This document shows positions 8,596-17,376 of a stretch of 64,000 nt of DNA, piece after piece; the first letter of the stretch is position 1; every line of letters begins with the position of its first letter. The notes beneath the pieces were generated by a model. That model saw nothing but the letters and a program-made list of their open reading frames with translations. It was not told where the DNA came from and ran no database searches. The position numbers and the translations under genes are program-made. The DNA lies in assembly GCA_964387285.1 (NCBI GenBank), contig CAYLWO010000009.1, positions 52,657-116,656 on the forward strand, in the 5' to 3' direction. The stretch comes from Anaerohabitans sp964387285 (GTDB lineage: Bacteria; Zhuqueibacterota; Zhuqueibacteria; Residuimicrobiales; Residuimicrobiaceae).

Positions 8596-8624
8596 TTGAC
8601 TTTTTTCTCAATAATATATATATT
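8596..8624 (+). promoter_or_regulatory. sigma70-type promoter of tRNA-Asn
   Basis: TTGACT (8596-8601), a 17-bp spacer and TATATT (8619-8624). Transcription would begin about 6-7 bases later, immediately before the mature tRNA 5' end at 8637. Confidence 0.75.
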
Positions 8625-8636
8625 TTAATTCGTCAT

Positions 8637-8709
8637 TCAGGTGTAGCTCAACCGGCAGAGCGGGTGGCTGTTAACCACTAGGTTGTAGGTTCGAGTCCTA
8701 CCACCTGAG
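8637..8709 (+). tRNA. tRNA-Asn (anticodon GTT)
   Basis: A complete cloverleaf can be drawn. The acceptor stem TCAGGTG pairs with CACCTGA, the D stem GCTC with GAGC, the anticodon stem GGTGG with CCACT around loop CTGTTAA (anticodon GTT), and the T stem GTAGG with CCTAC around TTCGAGT. The discriminator base is G. CCA is not encoded (CAA follows), so it must be added by the CCA enzyme. Confidence 0.97.
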
Positions 8710-8710
8710 C

Positions 8711-8739
8711 AAAAAGGCTTCCATTTGGAAGCCTTTTTT
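8711..8739 (+). terminator. rho-independent terminator after tRNA-Asn
   Basis: Stem AAGGCTTCC / GGAAGCCTT with a four-base loop, A-rich before and six T after; it begins two bases after the tRNA end and would work in both directions. Confidence 0.9.
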
Positions 8740-8840
8740 GTTTTGGCTTATTCCCACGACAAACCCCGGATGTGGCCGCGTCTTTTGCGGCCGGTGCGGG
8801 TGTCCTTCAACGCATTATCAAAAAGTATCGATTTCAGAAA

Positions 8841-10043
8841 TCACCGTTGCCTGTCTTTGGCAGGCTGCAGACTCTGCTGCCTCTGTCCATGTCCAGCCGG
8901 CCGTTCCATTTTGGCTACGGCTTTACCGGCCAATTCGTAGGTCCTGGGCGACTCGGCATAAGCGGTCAACAAACGGCAGATCAACTTTTCTGTTACAAAC
9001 CGTTCCATCGGGCCGTTTTTTTCTTCCTCCTTAAAAACCTGACGGAGCATGAATTTCTGCTCTCCCTCGAGCCGGGCGTAGGCCATGGCAGCCTCACGCT
9101 CGCAATCCACCGGCACAGCATGCAAAGCTTTTATATACAGGACCGAGCGCAACAAATAGGCATACATCCTTATCATGGGCAGATAACTGCTGGTCTTCAA
9201 TTGGGGATGATGCGCAAAACAAACCGGTGAAAAAGCAGCAGACCATTCAAACACAGAAGGCGATATGAGATGGTTGACATTGCGGATTTTGACATGAAAA
9301 CGATCTTCAATGACATGCAACATGCGGCAGAATTCCGGATAGCGGTTCTCCTTTTCCAGTTGCATCGCATAGTCGATCATGGTGTTGGTAATGGGATCCG
9401 AGAAAAAAATAAACTCGCGATCACCCAGTAACGGTTTGAAGAGATCGTAAACAAATTCGGAACAATACAACCTGCGGCAGTCCGGCTGATCGTTATTCAG
9501 TTCAAACTTGCCGTCAAATTGCACACAGCCGCATAAAAGCGAATCAACGCGCTCGCGCAAACGGGCGCCGCTGAACGGAACCGTGCAGCGCATAACCAGC
9601 ACCGTCAATACCCGGGAGACCTCGTTGTTAAAAGAAACATCTGTAACCCAGGCAGCCAGGGAATGTTTTTTTATGCAATGCTCCCCCATCTTGACCGCGT
9701 TGTGCGGCTGACAGTCAATCACAAAAACCGAGTCGCCCATTCGTCGCAAGATGCCGACATGAGAATAACCGCCTAAACTTGAAAAAGAGGTCAACAAAGA
9801 GCTGGCGCCTTCCATCAGCCGCAGTATCACATCGCCGTCGTGCAGTTGCGCGACCGGCAGTTGCGACAGAATCGTGCGTTGCTCCTGCGGAGTAAATGTT
9901 CCACTGGACAGCAACTTTTCGTACACTAACGCTTGCTCGTCAAATTGCTTTTTGAACAAGGGATGAGCCTGGTCAGCCGTGTGGCGGCAACAAAACATAA
10001 ATAGCAAAGACAACACAAAGGACAAATACCAACGGTTGCGCAT
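8841..10043 (-). CDS. YiiX/YebB-type permuted NlpC/P60 lipoprotein
   Basis: Predicted exported lipoprotein of the permuted papain-fold family (YiiX-like), a group thought to cleave amide or ester bonds of lipids or peptidoglycan. The ATG at 10043 is preceded by GGAG at 5-base spacing. The N-terminus MRNRWYLSFVLSLLFMF-C18 is a lipoprotein signal. The permuted catalytic pattern is present: DGDVIL (about 69-74), YSHVGIL with candidate His95, and YCSEFVY with candidate Cys194. About 200 further residues after the catalytic domain have no family I recognise. The gene stands alone, about 250 bp downstream of the TonB receptor stop, with a palindromic element between them. Confidence 0.8.
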   Translation of the reverse strand: MRNRWYLSFVLSLLFMFCCRHTADQAHPLFKKQFDEQALVYEKLLSSGTFTPQEQRTILSQLPVAQLHDGDVILRLMEGASSLLTSFSSLGGYSHVGILRRMGDSVFVIDCQPHNAVKMGEHCIKKHSLAAWVTDVSFNNEVSRVLTVLVMRCTVPFSGARLRERVDSLLCGCVQFDGKFELNNDQPDCRRLYCSEFVYDLFKPLLGDREFIFFSDPITNTMIDYAMQLEKENRYPEFCRMLHVIEDRFHVKIRNVNHLISPSVFEWSAAFSPVCFAHHPQLKTSSYLPMIRMYAYLLRSVLYIKALHAVPVDCEREAAMAYARLEGEQKFMLRQVFKEEEKNGPMERFVTEKLICRLLTAYAESPRTYELAGKAVAKMERPAGHGQRQQSLQPAKDRQR

Positions 10044-10230
10044 TTCTGCTCCTGAACGATTCATTTCAGCCAAGCAAGCGTCCATTAAAAAACTGACCGG
10101 AGCAAACGGCGCTTTGACTAGCATAGAATGGAAAAAGTCTGATCGGTTGTTTTGCTTGTTTTACGATCCGGACTAAGGCAAGTTATTAAAAATTATTGAA
10201 AAAATCCACAGGAATCTCAAGCTCGCTTAA

Positions 10231-10297
10231 ATAGAGCGATAGGTGCTCGAAAAATATCCTTGCGAAGGTTTGAGACCTTCGCAAGGATAATGCATTA
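10231..10297 (+). repeat. dispersed 65-bp palindromic element, copy 2
   Basis: Leader ATAGAGCGATAGGTGCTCG, hairpin CCTTGCGAAGGTTTGAG / ACCTTCGCAAGG, tail ATAATGCATTA. Its last bases form the stop codon of the TonB-dependent receptor gene, so it functions as, or has replaced, that gene's 3' end. Confidence 0.85.
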
Positions 10298-12565
10298 CAA
10301 CGAAACACTGACGCCCAGCGCAGGCACCAGCGGCAACATATAATACACGTTCCGGCGCATGGTTCCGCCGTCTTGCAAACGCCAATCATAAATATAGACA
10401 TTGCGGCGATTCAACACATTGATGACATCCAGATAGGTCGTTATTTTTCGCCGGCCCCAGGTTTTTGCATAGGCCAGACGCAAATCCAATCTGGAATAAT
10501 AGGGATAGCGGCTCGAGTTCTTTTCGCCTTTAATAACCTCACTGAACGATGCTCCGTCGCCGTCGACCGCGCCGTACACCGGCGTATAGGGAAAACCGCT
10601 GCCATAGTACCACACCCAGTCCATATGCCAGTGTTTGGACAACCGGGTTTCCAATCCCAGGTTGATCTGGTGGGTTTGATCATATTCAAAATAGATCCAG
10701 GGTGCAGAACCGTTGCGGCGATATTTGGTTTCCGCCAAAGTGTAATTCACCCAAAAACCCCAGCGCTCCTGAGACAGCCGTTGCTTTTGCCAGGAAAACT
10801 CGATGCCCTGCGACAGACCTTCGCCGTCGTTGGTCGGCAGGAAAGAATAATCTTCTTCATTGACCAGCAAATCGCTGAACTGCTTGCGGTATAATTCACA
10901 TTTGAGCGAGGTCCGTTCAGACATGCGCCACTGGCCGCCGAGGATGGCATGGGTGGCCTGTTCCGCAGCCAACTCTTCCTGATGTTGCGAGATATCCATG
11001 GGCTCGCCCCGGCCGATGATGGTCAAAAAATCAGGGAATTGACTGTAACGTCCGTAGCTCAGCCAAAAACTGACCGGCGAAAAGGCAGTCACCAACAACT
11101 TTATCCGCGGATTAACATGACCCTGCTGGTACAATGTGGAATAATCATAGCGCGTGCCCAGAATCCATTCAAACGATTTTTTCGCTTTAAAGCGCACTTC
11201 GCCATAACCCGCCTCATGCACTCCTTCGGCGTCAAAATCAATTTTCGAAGGCAAATCCAGAGTGTTGCGCCAATCGACATGCCACTCTAAATTGGTGCGA
11301 TGTTGATTCGCTTCCGCGCCGATTTTAAAATGCAGCCAATTGGCCGGATAATAATACAGATCGCTGCGCAGCGATTGACGCGCCAGTTGGTAATTCAACT
11401 TGACCTGATAACGATAAAAATAGGTGTCGCGAATGTTGATGTCGTTCTGATCCGCATAAGCGCCGAGAAAAAAGTGACCCACCCATTTCGGTGAGAACAG
11501 GGAGGTCAGGCGTACTCCGGCGATCTGTCCTTTGCCGGCATTGAGCAGGTCCAGCTGCTCACTTTCAACGTTAAGCATCTTGGCGCCCTCGCCCAGATGC
11601 GTGTAGAAAGCGGTTAATTTATGCCGGCTGGAAAAATCATAAGCTACTTTGGCATGCATGTCATAATAGAAAGGGAAAACATATTTGCCGCCGGTCAACG
11701 CGTTGGCAGCCAAATCGTAAAAACTGCGCCGACAGGCAACGAGCCAGGAGCCGCTGCCATTGGCAAGGGGACCTTCGGCCGTTGCCCGCGCCGTCAAGAC
11801 TGTGGCACTGGCGTTGAATTTCACTCCTTCACGACTGCCTTCGCGATTGGCGATTTGCAAAAGCGCGGACATTTTGTTGCCGTGATCCACCTCAAATCCG
11901 GCCGGCGCCAGATCCATGGCCTGCACAATATCCGGATTGACCAGAGAAATGCCGCCGCCCATCATGACCAGCAGACGATTGGGATTGGTCACTTCAATAC
12001 CATCGTATAAAATCAAATTCTGATCCGGACTGCTGCCGCGCACATAGAGTTGCGTGTTCATATCATTGCGATTGACAACGCCGGGCACAGCCTTGAGTGC
12101 ACGATAAGCGTCCTCCATGGCGCCGGCGCGTCTATGAATAATGCGCGGTTCAATCATCTCGTGTCCAGCCAAAGAAGCCTGGTACTCAAAATTCGGCGGC
12201 ATTCGTTTGGCCGAAACATTCATGTTGGCCATGGGGATGGCTACACGATTCAATTTTACCCGCAAGGCGCGGATGGCTGAAGCCACTTTGACGCGCTGGA
12301 CAATCATTTTGCGATAACCCATCAGGGTGGTCACCAGACTGTACTCGCCTTCAGGCACATCTGTGATTTTAAAATATCCTTTTTCATCCGTAACAGCGCC
12401 CAACCGGGTGTTATCGAGGAATACATTTGCTCCAACCAGGGGTTCGTTGCTGGCCTGGTCCACAACAAAACCGACGACCTTGCTTTGTGCCGTCAAATGA
12501 CTCAAGCTGAACAACAACCCAAATAATATTAAAAAACAAAAAATGCGTCTGTTGCAAAGGAACAT
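10295..12565 (-). CDS. TonB-dependent receptor with carboxypeptidase-regulatory-like N-domain
   Basis: Outer-membrane gated channel of the SusC/CirA-type superfamily, 756 residues. In order: a signal peptide ending near SLSHLTAQ; a CarboxypepD_reg-like beta-sandwich at about 28-110 (VVGFVVDQASNEPLVGANVF, then KGYFKITDVPEGEYS); a plug at about 140-235 containing QLYVRGSSPDQNLILYDGIEV; and a long beta-barrel rich in alternating aromatic residues to the C-terminus. It could import a large substrate using TonB energy, but the substrate is unknown and no SusD partner is adjacent. Neighbours upstream in the same direction are a penicillin-acylase-family enzyme and envelope proteins. The start has AAGGA 8 bases before the ATG. 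Confidence 0.9.
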   Translation of the reverse strand: MFLCNRRIFCFLILFGLLFSLSHLTAQSKVVGFVVDQASNEPLVGANVFLDNTRLGAVTDEKGYFKITDVPEGEYSLVTTLMGYRKMIVQRVKVASAIRALRVKLNRVAIPMANMNVSAKRMPPNFEYQASLAGHEMIEPRIIHRRAGAMEDAYRALKAVPGVVNRNDMNTQLYVRGSSPDQNLILYDGIEVTNPNRLLVMMGGGISLVNPDIVQAMDLAPAGFEVDHGNKMSALLQIANREGSREGVKFNASATVLTARATAEGPLANGSGSWLVACRRSFYDLAANALTGGKYVFPFYYDMHAKVAYDFSSRHKLTAFYTHLGEGAKMLNVESEQLDLLNAGKGQIAGVRLTSLFSPKWVGHFFLGAYADQNDINIRDTYFYRYQVKLNYQLARQSLRSDLYYYPANWLHFKIGAEANQHRTNLEWHVDWRNTLDLPSKIDFDAEGVHEAGYGEVRFKAKKSFEWILGTRYDYSTLYQQGHVNPRIKLLVTAFSPVSFWLSYGRYSQFPDFLTIIGRGEPMDISQHQEELAAEQATHAILGGQWRMSERTSLKCELYRKQFSDLLVNEEDYSFLPTNDGEGLSQGIEFSWQKQRLSQERWGFWVNYTLAETKYRRNGSAPWIYFEYDQTHQINLGLETRLSKHWHMDWVWYYGSGFPYTPVYGAVDGDGASFSEVIKGEKNSSRYPYYSRLDLRLAYAKTWGRRKITTYLDVINVLNRRNVYIYDWRLQDGGTMRRNVYYMLPLVPALGVSVSL

Positions 12566-12909
12566 GTGTTGAATCCTTAATATGCAAAACTGGGATTATC
12601 CCAAAAGGTTGCAACAGCTGTGCCAATTCTAACAGACTATCCGTTCAAATTTTGGAAAAGTTTTGTAATTCAAAATTTTGTTTTTATAGTATTTATAAAA
12701 AGAGGGCACGGAAGAGACTAAAGTCAAATTTAAAAAACGGCCATAATAAGAAGAAAAATGTATCATGATGAAACAAAAAATTTCCAAAGCGAGAATATAG
12801 TGCAAATACTAATACCACAAGACCTCACAGGTTTTAAAAACCTGTGAGGTCTTGGTCAGCAAGATTTCGCTTTAGAGCTCGACCTCGGTTTAAAAACTAG
12901 AGCCGCACA
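12566..12909. other. intergenic region upstream of the TonB receptor
   Basis: 344 bp without a gene. It is AT-rich near the receptor start and contains a perfect palindrome at 12818-12854. I could not assign a confident promoter for the receptor. Confidence 0.6.
12818..12854. repeat. perfect palindrome of the ACCTCACAGG type
   Basis: A 37-bp element: CAAGACCTCACAGGTTT mirrored by AAACCTGTGAGGTCTTG around a short A/T centre. A weaker relative (GACAGGTTTTAAAACCCTGT) occurs at 55116-55143. There is no T-run after the stem, so it looks like a dispersed repeat and not a terminator. Confidence 0.75.
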
Positions 12910-15288
12910 TCAGTCAACTCCGGGGACCAGGTGCAAAGTTTGGGTGACAGCGATTTTTTTAGCTGGATCAAGGGAGAGCGTGATCATTTGTCCTTTGCGC
13001 CAAAGTGAATTTTGATCATGATGATGCTTGCTGAAAGGGTGCCCGCTTTGTCCGGTAAAGAGAACAATCTGATAATCCAAACCGGATAAATCCACAATTT
13101 GACGGACACAAGGGCCGACCAATGCCTGGAATGGTCTGGCATATAAAAAGGTTCCATTGCAGATAGTAAAATTGCCGCCGGCCATGGGAGATTCCGGCAC
13201 GCTAAAAAACCGGCCCAGGGTCGGACGAAAAATGAAAGGATGAAACCCTGTGACCGGGTGCAGGCTGCCCCACCACCATTGTCCGATGTTCGCACTCTTG
13301 AGCGCTTGCAGAGAATCGACGGCGCTAAAAAAACCGGCCGCCAGTATCTCTTTGCAGGTTTCCACCTCCGGCGTGCGACAATCATCAAACCAGGCTGAAT
13401 CCTGTCGGGCCAAGAGTCCGTCGAGCATGGCCACGTTGACGCGCGGCAGGGACAAAAATTTCTGCAGCAGCGGTTCACCCAATTCATCGCCAAGGGTCTT
13501 GCGAAAAACTTGCAGATAGGTCATCTCGTAAATAGCGGCAGCAATACTTTCTGCGGTTTGTTGATAATCCCATCCCTGCAACATTTCTTTGGCATACAAC
13601 TCCGGCGAGTCGGCCGGCGCCGAATATCCGGTCAACGAAGACAACACCAGCGGTACAAACCACGCTGCATGCGGATTGTACACATCGGTCTGCAGCTTTT
13701 GCATATCAGCTGCAGAAACGCGTTTCAGGCTGTCCAATCGCGATACGATGTGTCGATAGCGATAGTTCGGATCCCAGTAACCGGCAATGTCATTCGGCGG
13801 CGCATCGTCGCTCAAGCGGTTGTTCGCGTTGGCCAGACGACCGGACAACGGATCGCTTACCGCCGGCAATTGCAAAAACGGCAAGTCGCCCAGCCAACCT
13901 CGATTATGTAAAGAATCGGGGACCGGCAAGGCGGAAAGGGAAAAAGATCGCACGGGTACTGCGGCGGCTAATTGACGGCCGATATGTCCCTGTCGGTCGG
14001 CATAGAAAAAATTCTCCCCGGGTGTTTTACAGCGCCTCAGCGCATTGCGAAAGTCATACCAATTCGTCGCAGACATAATTTTTTGGAATCCGGTCAACTC
14101 ATCGCTGATGGAAAATCCGGTCCATTGCATGGCAGGAGGAAAAGCCGAGCCGGGTTGGGCAGGGCCGGGAAGCAGGGGTCCCCAGAGGGTGGAGCGCACC
14201 TGTAAAATTTTTTCCCGGCCGTTTTTAACGGCAATGCGTTCTTCTCGTACGGTGAAATCCAGCGCCTGACCGTTATACCGATACTTATGGGGGTCTGCGC
14301 TGTCCGGTTTGATTTGAAAAAAATCGAAATCGTCGATCATGCCGTTCGTCATGCCCCAGGCGATCTTTTCGTTCCTGCCCAGAGCCAGCCCGGGCAATCC
14401 CGGAAAAGCCGCACCAACGGCATGGATGCTCGGCGAGGTTACATGCAGGATATGATACAATGCCGGCGAAGTGAACGGCAGATGAGTGTCGTTAGCCAGA
14501 ATAGGCGAACTGTTTTGGGTACGAAATCCGGCAACGACCCAGGCATTGCTGCCCACGCCATTGGCCGAATAGCCCAGAACGGCGTATAAGGCCGACTGCA
14601 GCTGTTGCAGAGACAGGTGGTCCAGGTCTGCGGTGGCCACAGCCGGTGATCGCCATTCCGGCCAGAGCCGTTGTATTTTTTCGGCGCCTACTGCAGCGGC
14701 TATCTCGCCCATGACCGGATCGACATGCCAACCCATACTCAACAGCCAACCGAACAAACGCATGATGGCCACACAATCGCGTGCTTTCCAAAGCCTGGCC
14801 TTTTCCTGCAGCAGAGCAAATTCCAGCGGCGCATGTTTGCTATGCCGTATACAAGCATTGATGCCTGCGACATAAGCATCCAGGGAGCGGCGGGTTTCAG
14901 CAGGCAGCGTCGGCAGTATTTGATCTGCAAGCGACAGCAGTCCCATGGTGCGCGACCATTCATCCAACACCACGGCTTTTTCGCCGAAAAGTTCGGCCAA
15001 TGTTCCAGCGGCAGCGCGTCGAAAGAGTTCCATCTGCCATAAGCGATCTTGCGCTGCACTAAAGCCGCAAGCGAAATAGAGGTCCTCATCCGTTTGACTG
15101 ACAATATGCGGAATTCCCCATTGGTCACGACGGATTTCGACCGGTGCTTTCAGGCCGGCCAGCGAATAGACGCCGGACCTTTCCGCTTCAATTCGGTGCA
15201 ATGAGAAATAACCGACAACTACCAAAACGACCAGGATGGTCAGGAGGATAAACAGAAAAAGCGGGAGAAATTTACGTAAAAAGTTCAT
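12910..15288 (-). CDS. penicillin acylase family (Ntn-hydrolase) enzyme
   Basis: Member of the penicillin amidase family (PF01804): periplasmic amide hydrolases that self-cleave into alpha and beta chains and use the new N-terminal serine as nucleophile. The 792-residue product has one N-terminal membrane/signal segment (about residues 5-30), an alpha-chain region with IRRDQWGIPHI and GFSAAQDRLWQMELFRR, and then the autocleavage site GVG-S-NAW with Ser at about 245. ILANDTHLPF and the later beta-chain signature follow. Substrates of relatives include beta-lactams, acyl-homoserine lactones and N-acyl amino acids; nothing here discriminates. Its ATG overlaps the stop of the upstream CxxCH lipoprotein gene by 1 bp, so the two are translationally linked. 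Confidence 0.93.
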   Translation of the reverse strand: MNFLRKFLPLFLFILLTILVVLVVVGYFSLHRIEAERSGVYSLAGLKAPVEIRRDQWGIPHIVSQTDEDLYFACGFSAAQDRLWQMELFRRAAAGTLAELFGEKAVVLDEWSRTMGLLSLADQILPTLPAETRRSLDAYVAGINACIRHSKHAPLEFALLQEKARLWKARDCVAIMRLFGWLLSMGWHVDPVMGEIAAAVGAEKIQRLWPEWRSPAVATADLDHLSLQQLQSALYAVLGYSANGVGSNAWVVAGFRTQNSSPILANDTHLPFTSPALYHILHVTSPSIHAVGAAFPGLPGLALGRNEKIAWGMTNGMIDDFDFFQIKPDSADPHKYRYNGQALDFTVREERIAVKNGREKILQVRSTLWGPLLPGPAQPGSAFPPAMQWTGFSISDELTGFQKIMSATNWYDFRNALRRCKTPGENFFYADRQGHIGRQLAAAVPVRSFSLSALPVPDSLHNRGWLGDLPFLQLPAVSDPLSGRLANANNRLSDDAPPNDIAGYWDPNYRYRHIVSRLDSLKRVSAADMQKLQTDVYNPHAAWFVPLVLSSLTGYSAPADSPELYAKEMLQGWDYQQTAESIAAAIYEMTYLQVFRKTLGDELGEPLLQKFLSLPRVNVAMLDGLLARQDSAWFDDCRTPEVETCKEILAAGFFSAVDSLQALKSANIGQWWWGSLHPVTGFHPFIFRPTLGRFFSVPESPMAGGNFTICNGTFLYARPFQALVGPCVRQIVDLSGLDYQIVLFTGQSGHPFSKHHHDQNSLWRKGQMITLSLDPAKKIAVTQTLHLVPGVD

Positions 15289-15806
15289 TAGCGTTTAGGT
15301 TGGCGTTCAACCTGTTGGCGTGACTCCCCTTCGGATTTTTTCGTGTCAGAGCGACGATCAAAATCACGTCGCGGATCTTCTTTCTTTTCGTTTTGTGCAT
15401 CCGGATTGGCATCGTTGGTTTTTTTGCCTAAAGCGGGCGTTGAATAAACGGGCGTGCTCCTGGTGCTGACGCTCGAACCTCCATCATCATTGTTTGGGAA
15501 CCGTTGCCGGAAATCGGCCGGTGCAGGCGATCCATCCTCACCCGGCAGAGAATGGTATTCATCCTGCCACCAGGCGGAGTTATAATAATAATTCCAGCCG
15601 TAACTATTCATTCTCCTGGCCGGTATACTGGCGCTGAAATGCGGATTGCTGCTGTGACAGGAAAGACACGAAGCATCGGCGACAGACTCTGGATTGTCCG
15701 ATGGATTTTCCGTGTTATCAGCTACTTGCGGATGCTGCAAAGTCGTGTAGCAACTAAGGCCGCTGAGAAGTAGCACAGTAATAAAAAGACAGAAAAAACG
15801 TTGCAT
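15288..15806 (-). CDS. CYTxL lipoprotein with one CxxCH heme-type motif
   Basis: A 172-residue exported lipoprotein; I do not recognise a named family. The signal peptide ends in LSGLS-C (Cys19), giving mature N-terminus CYTTLQHP. A single CLSCH motif at about residues 47-51 could bind covalent heme c. After it comes a Tyr/Trp-rich stretch (GWNYYYNSAWWQDEY), and the C-terminal third is highly charged and low-complexity. The mature N-terminus CYT-x-L and the Trp/Tyr-rich part are shared with the lipoprotein at 23073-24224, suggesting one lineage-specific family. It is coupled to the penicillin-acylase gene by a 1-bp overlap. Confidence 0.7.
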   Translation of the reverse strand: MQRFFCLFITVLLLSGLSCYTTLQHPQVADNTENPSDNPESVADASCLSCHSSNPHFSASIPARRMNSYGWNYYYNSAWWQDEYHSLPGEDGSPAPADFRQRFPNNDDGGSSVSTRSTPVYSTPALGKKTNDANPDAQNEKKEDPRRDFDRRSDTKKSEGESRQQVERQPKR

Positions 15807-15821
15807 AGGTTTGCATTCTTT

Positions 15822-16691
15822 TCAATTAAACACCGTGGTGTGGTATCCGATTCGCAGGATACGGATGTTATCCCTTTGTCCCTTCGGATCAATCAATAAA
15901 TTTTTTAAATCGAGTTCTATAAACAGATGTTTTTCAAATGTCCAGCGAATCCCGGCGTTGAGATAACCGCGATCGCTCTCCACATCCTGCAGCCGATTAT
16001 CGTTGACAGCCATGTCATATTCCACCAACAAAGCCAGATCTTTGGCCATCTGCACGCAAACGCCCATAAAAAAATTAGGATCCGTATCCCGGTCGCTTTT
16101 TTCCAGACTTCGGTTCACACCCACGTGCAGGTTTACATAGCGAAATTTTTTAAAACTCCTCGAGGCGACGATATAAAGGCCTTTGGACTTTATCGAATAA
16201 CGATTCAACTGATGTTGTGTTTCTGTAAGCGACTTTAAAGAATCGGGATAATCCTCCTGACGCCAATAGTTGCCGTAACCTTGCGTATCAACCCCGATAA
16301 CCAAAGAAAAACTCCTCAAGGATTCCTCTTTCAGCCGATAGGCAAAATGCACGCCCGGAATCCTGCTCCATTGAATGATTTTTTCGCCGATTAAATTATC
16401 CGCATTATAGGAAACGCCGAACATCATGCGATTGGAGATGCCCACAGAAAGGCGGCCCAGCATGCCGCCTTCTTCATAAAAGCGCAGACTCCCCTTCATA
16501 TCGCCGGGATGCAGGATGTTGCCGGTCGGCATATCGATCAAATAGATGGGATTGGCAAAATAGTATTCAGGCCCAACATGACTCTGGGGCGAACCGGATG
16601 ACATTTTACGGCGATCCACCTGTCCCCAACCCTCAGGAACGGCAATGAAAAAAAGCAACAGCCCAACCCAAACAAGGGGTGTTCTCCTCAT
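15822..16691 (-). CDS. predicted outer-membrane beta-barrel protein
   Basis: Function unknown. 289 residues from the ATG at 16691 (GAGG upstream); a TTG five codons earlier is possible. The N-terminus MRRTPLVWVGLLLFFIAVPEGWG is a clear signal peptide. The body has repeated amphipathic strands such as SLRFYEEGGMLGRLSVGISNR, LHVGVNRSLEK and LNAGIRWTFEKHLFIELDLK, ending RILRIGYHTTVFN. This is the pattern of a 10-14-strand outer-membrane barrel resembling YjbH- or OmpW-like families. It lies between two other envelope genes in the same direction. Confidence 0.65.
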   Translation of the reverse strand: MRRTPLVWVGLLLFFIAVPEGWGQVDRRKMSSGSPQSHVGPEYYFANPIYLIDMPTGNILHPGDMKGSLRFYEEGGMLGRLSVGISNRMMFGVSYNADNLIGEKIIQWSRIPGVHFAYRLKEESLRSFSLVIGVDTQGYGNYWRQEDYPDSLKSLTETQHQLNRYSIKSKGLYIVASRSFKKFRYVNLHVGVNRSLEKSDRDTDPNFFMGVCVQMAKDLALLVEYDMAVNDNRLQDVESDRGYLNAGIRWTFEKHLFIELDLKNLLIDPKGQRDNIRILRIGYHTTVFN

Positions 16692-16758
16692 GCGCGGTTT
16701 CCTCAATTAATCCGGAATAATGTAAGGGTTATCCGGATAAAAGTCAATATGATCCGTA

Positions 16759-17349
16759 TCATGAATGCAAAAAAACCGAAAAGCCGATCCCGATCTGCCA
16801 GAGGGTGCGGGCGCGCGTATACACCTTGCCTGAAGGGAAAAGATAGGCATACTTGAGTCCCACGCGCAGGGTGGTCATATTGCCGAGATTGGTGCGCGTA
16901 TTGATTCCGGCATACATTAATGGTCCGGAATAGTTGACGCCCGGCCTGGCAGGGAAGGAGATGCCGGAGAGCCACATGCCAACGCCCAGAGAACCGAAAA
17001 CACTGGCTGCGGAGCCCAAATCGTATTTCCGGCTTTGAGAAGTTCGCGACACCTTTGGGGTTAAATCGACCAAACGCTTGCCGATTCCGGCCATCAACAA
17101 ACCGCCGACTTCAATGGAATCATCGGCAAGGGATACCAAAAAGCTGGGCTCAAATTCTAAAGCATAGTTGCGACTCAGATAGGAGGCAATAATCCAATTA
17201 AGATCCAGTTGACTGTTGCCCTCTACAAATGCGCTGGATCCGGAGCGAAAATAAAAAGAGCCGCCCATTTCCAGTGCGCCGCGCCGTTGTGCCCACCCGG
17301 TTGTTGCCCATATCATGACAAAGAACAGCAATCCGTATTTACACCGCAC
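16759..17349 (-). CDS. small predicted outer-membrane beta-barrel protein
   Basis: 196 residues starting at a GTG with GGAGG four bases upstream. It has a cleavable signal peptide (to about TTGWAQ) and then alternating strands (GGSFYFRSGSSAF, YALEFEPSFLVSL, TTLRVGLKYAYLF) ending in WQIGIGFSVFLHS. This fits a small OmpX/OmpW-size barrel. Specific function unknown. It follows the GWxTD gene by 27 bp, so the two are likely co-transcribed. Confidence 0.65.
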   Translation of the reverse strand: MRCKYGLLFFVMIWATTGWAQRRGALEMGGSFYFRSGSSAFVEGNSQLDLNWIIASYLSRNYALEFEPSFLVSLADDSIEVGGLLMAGIGKRLVDLTPKVSRTSQSRKYDLGSAASVFGSLGVGMWLSGISFPARPGVNYSGPLMYAGINTRTNLGNMTTLRVGLKYAYLFPSGKVYTRARTLWQIGIGFSVFLHS

Positions 17350-17376
17350 ACGACCTCCCTGTTTTCCTCTTATCGG

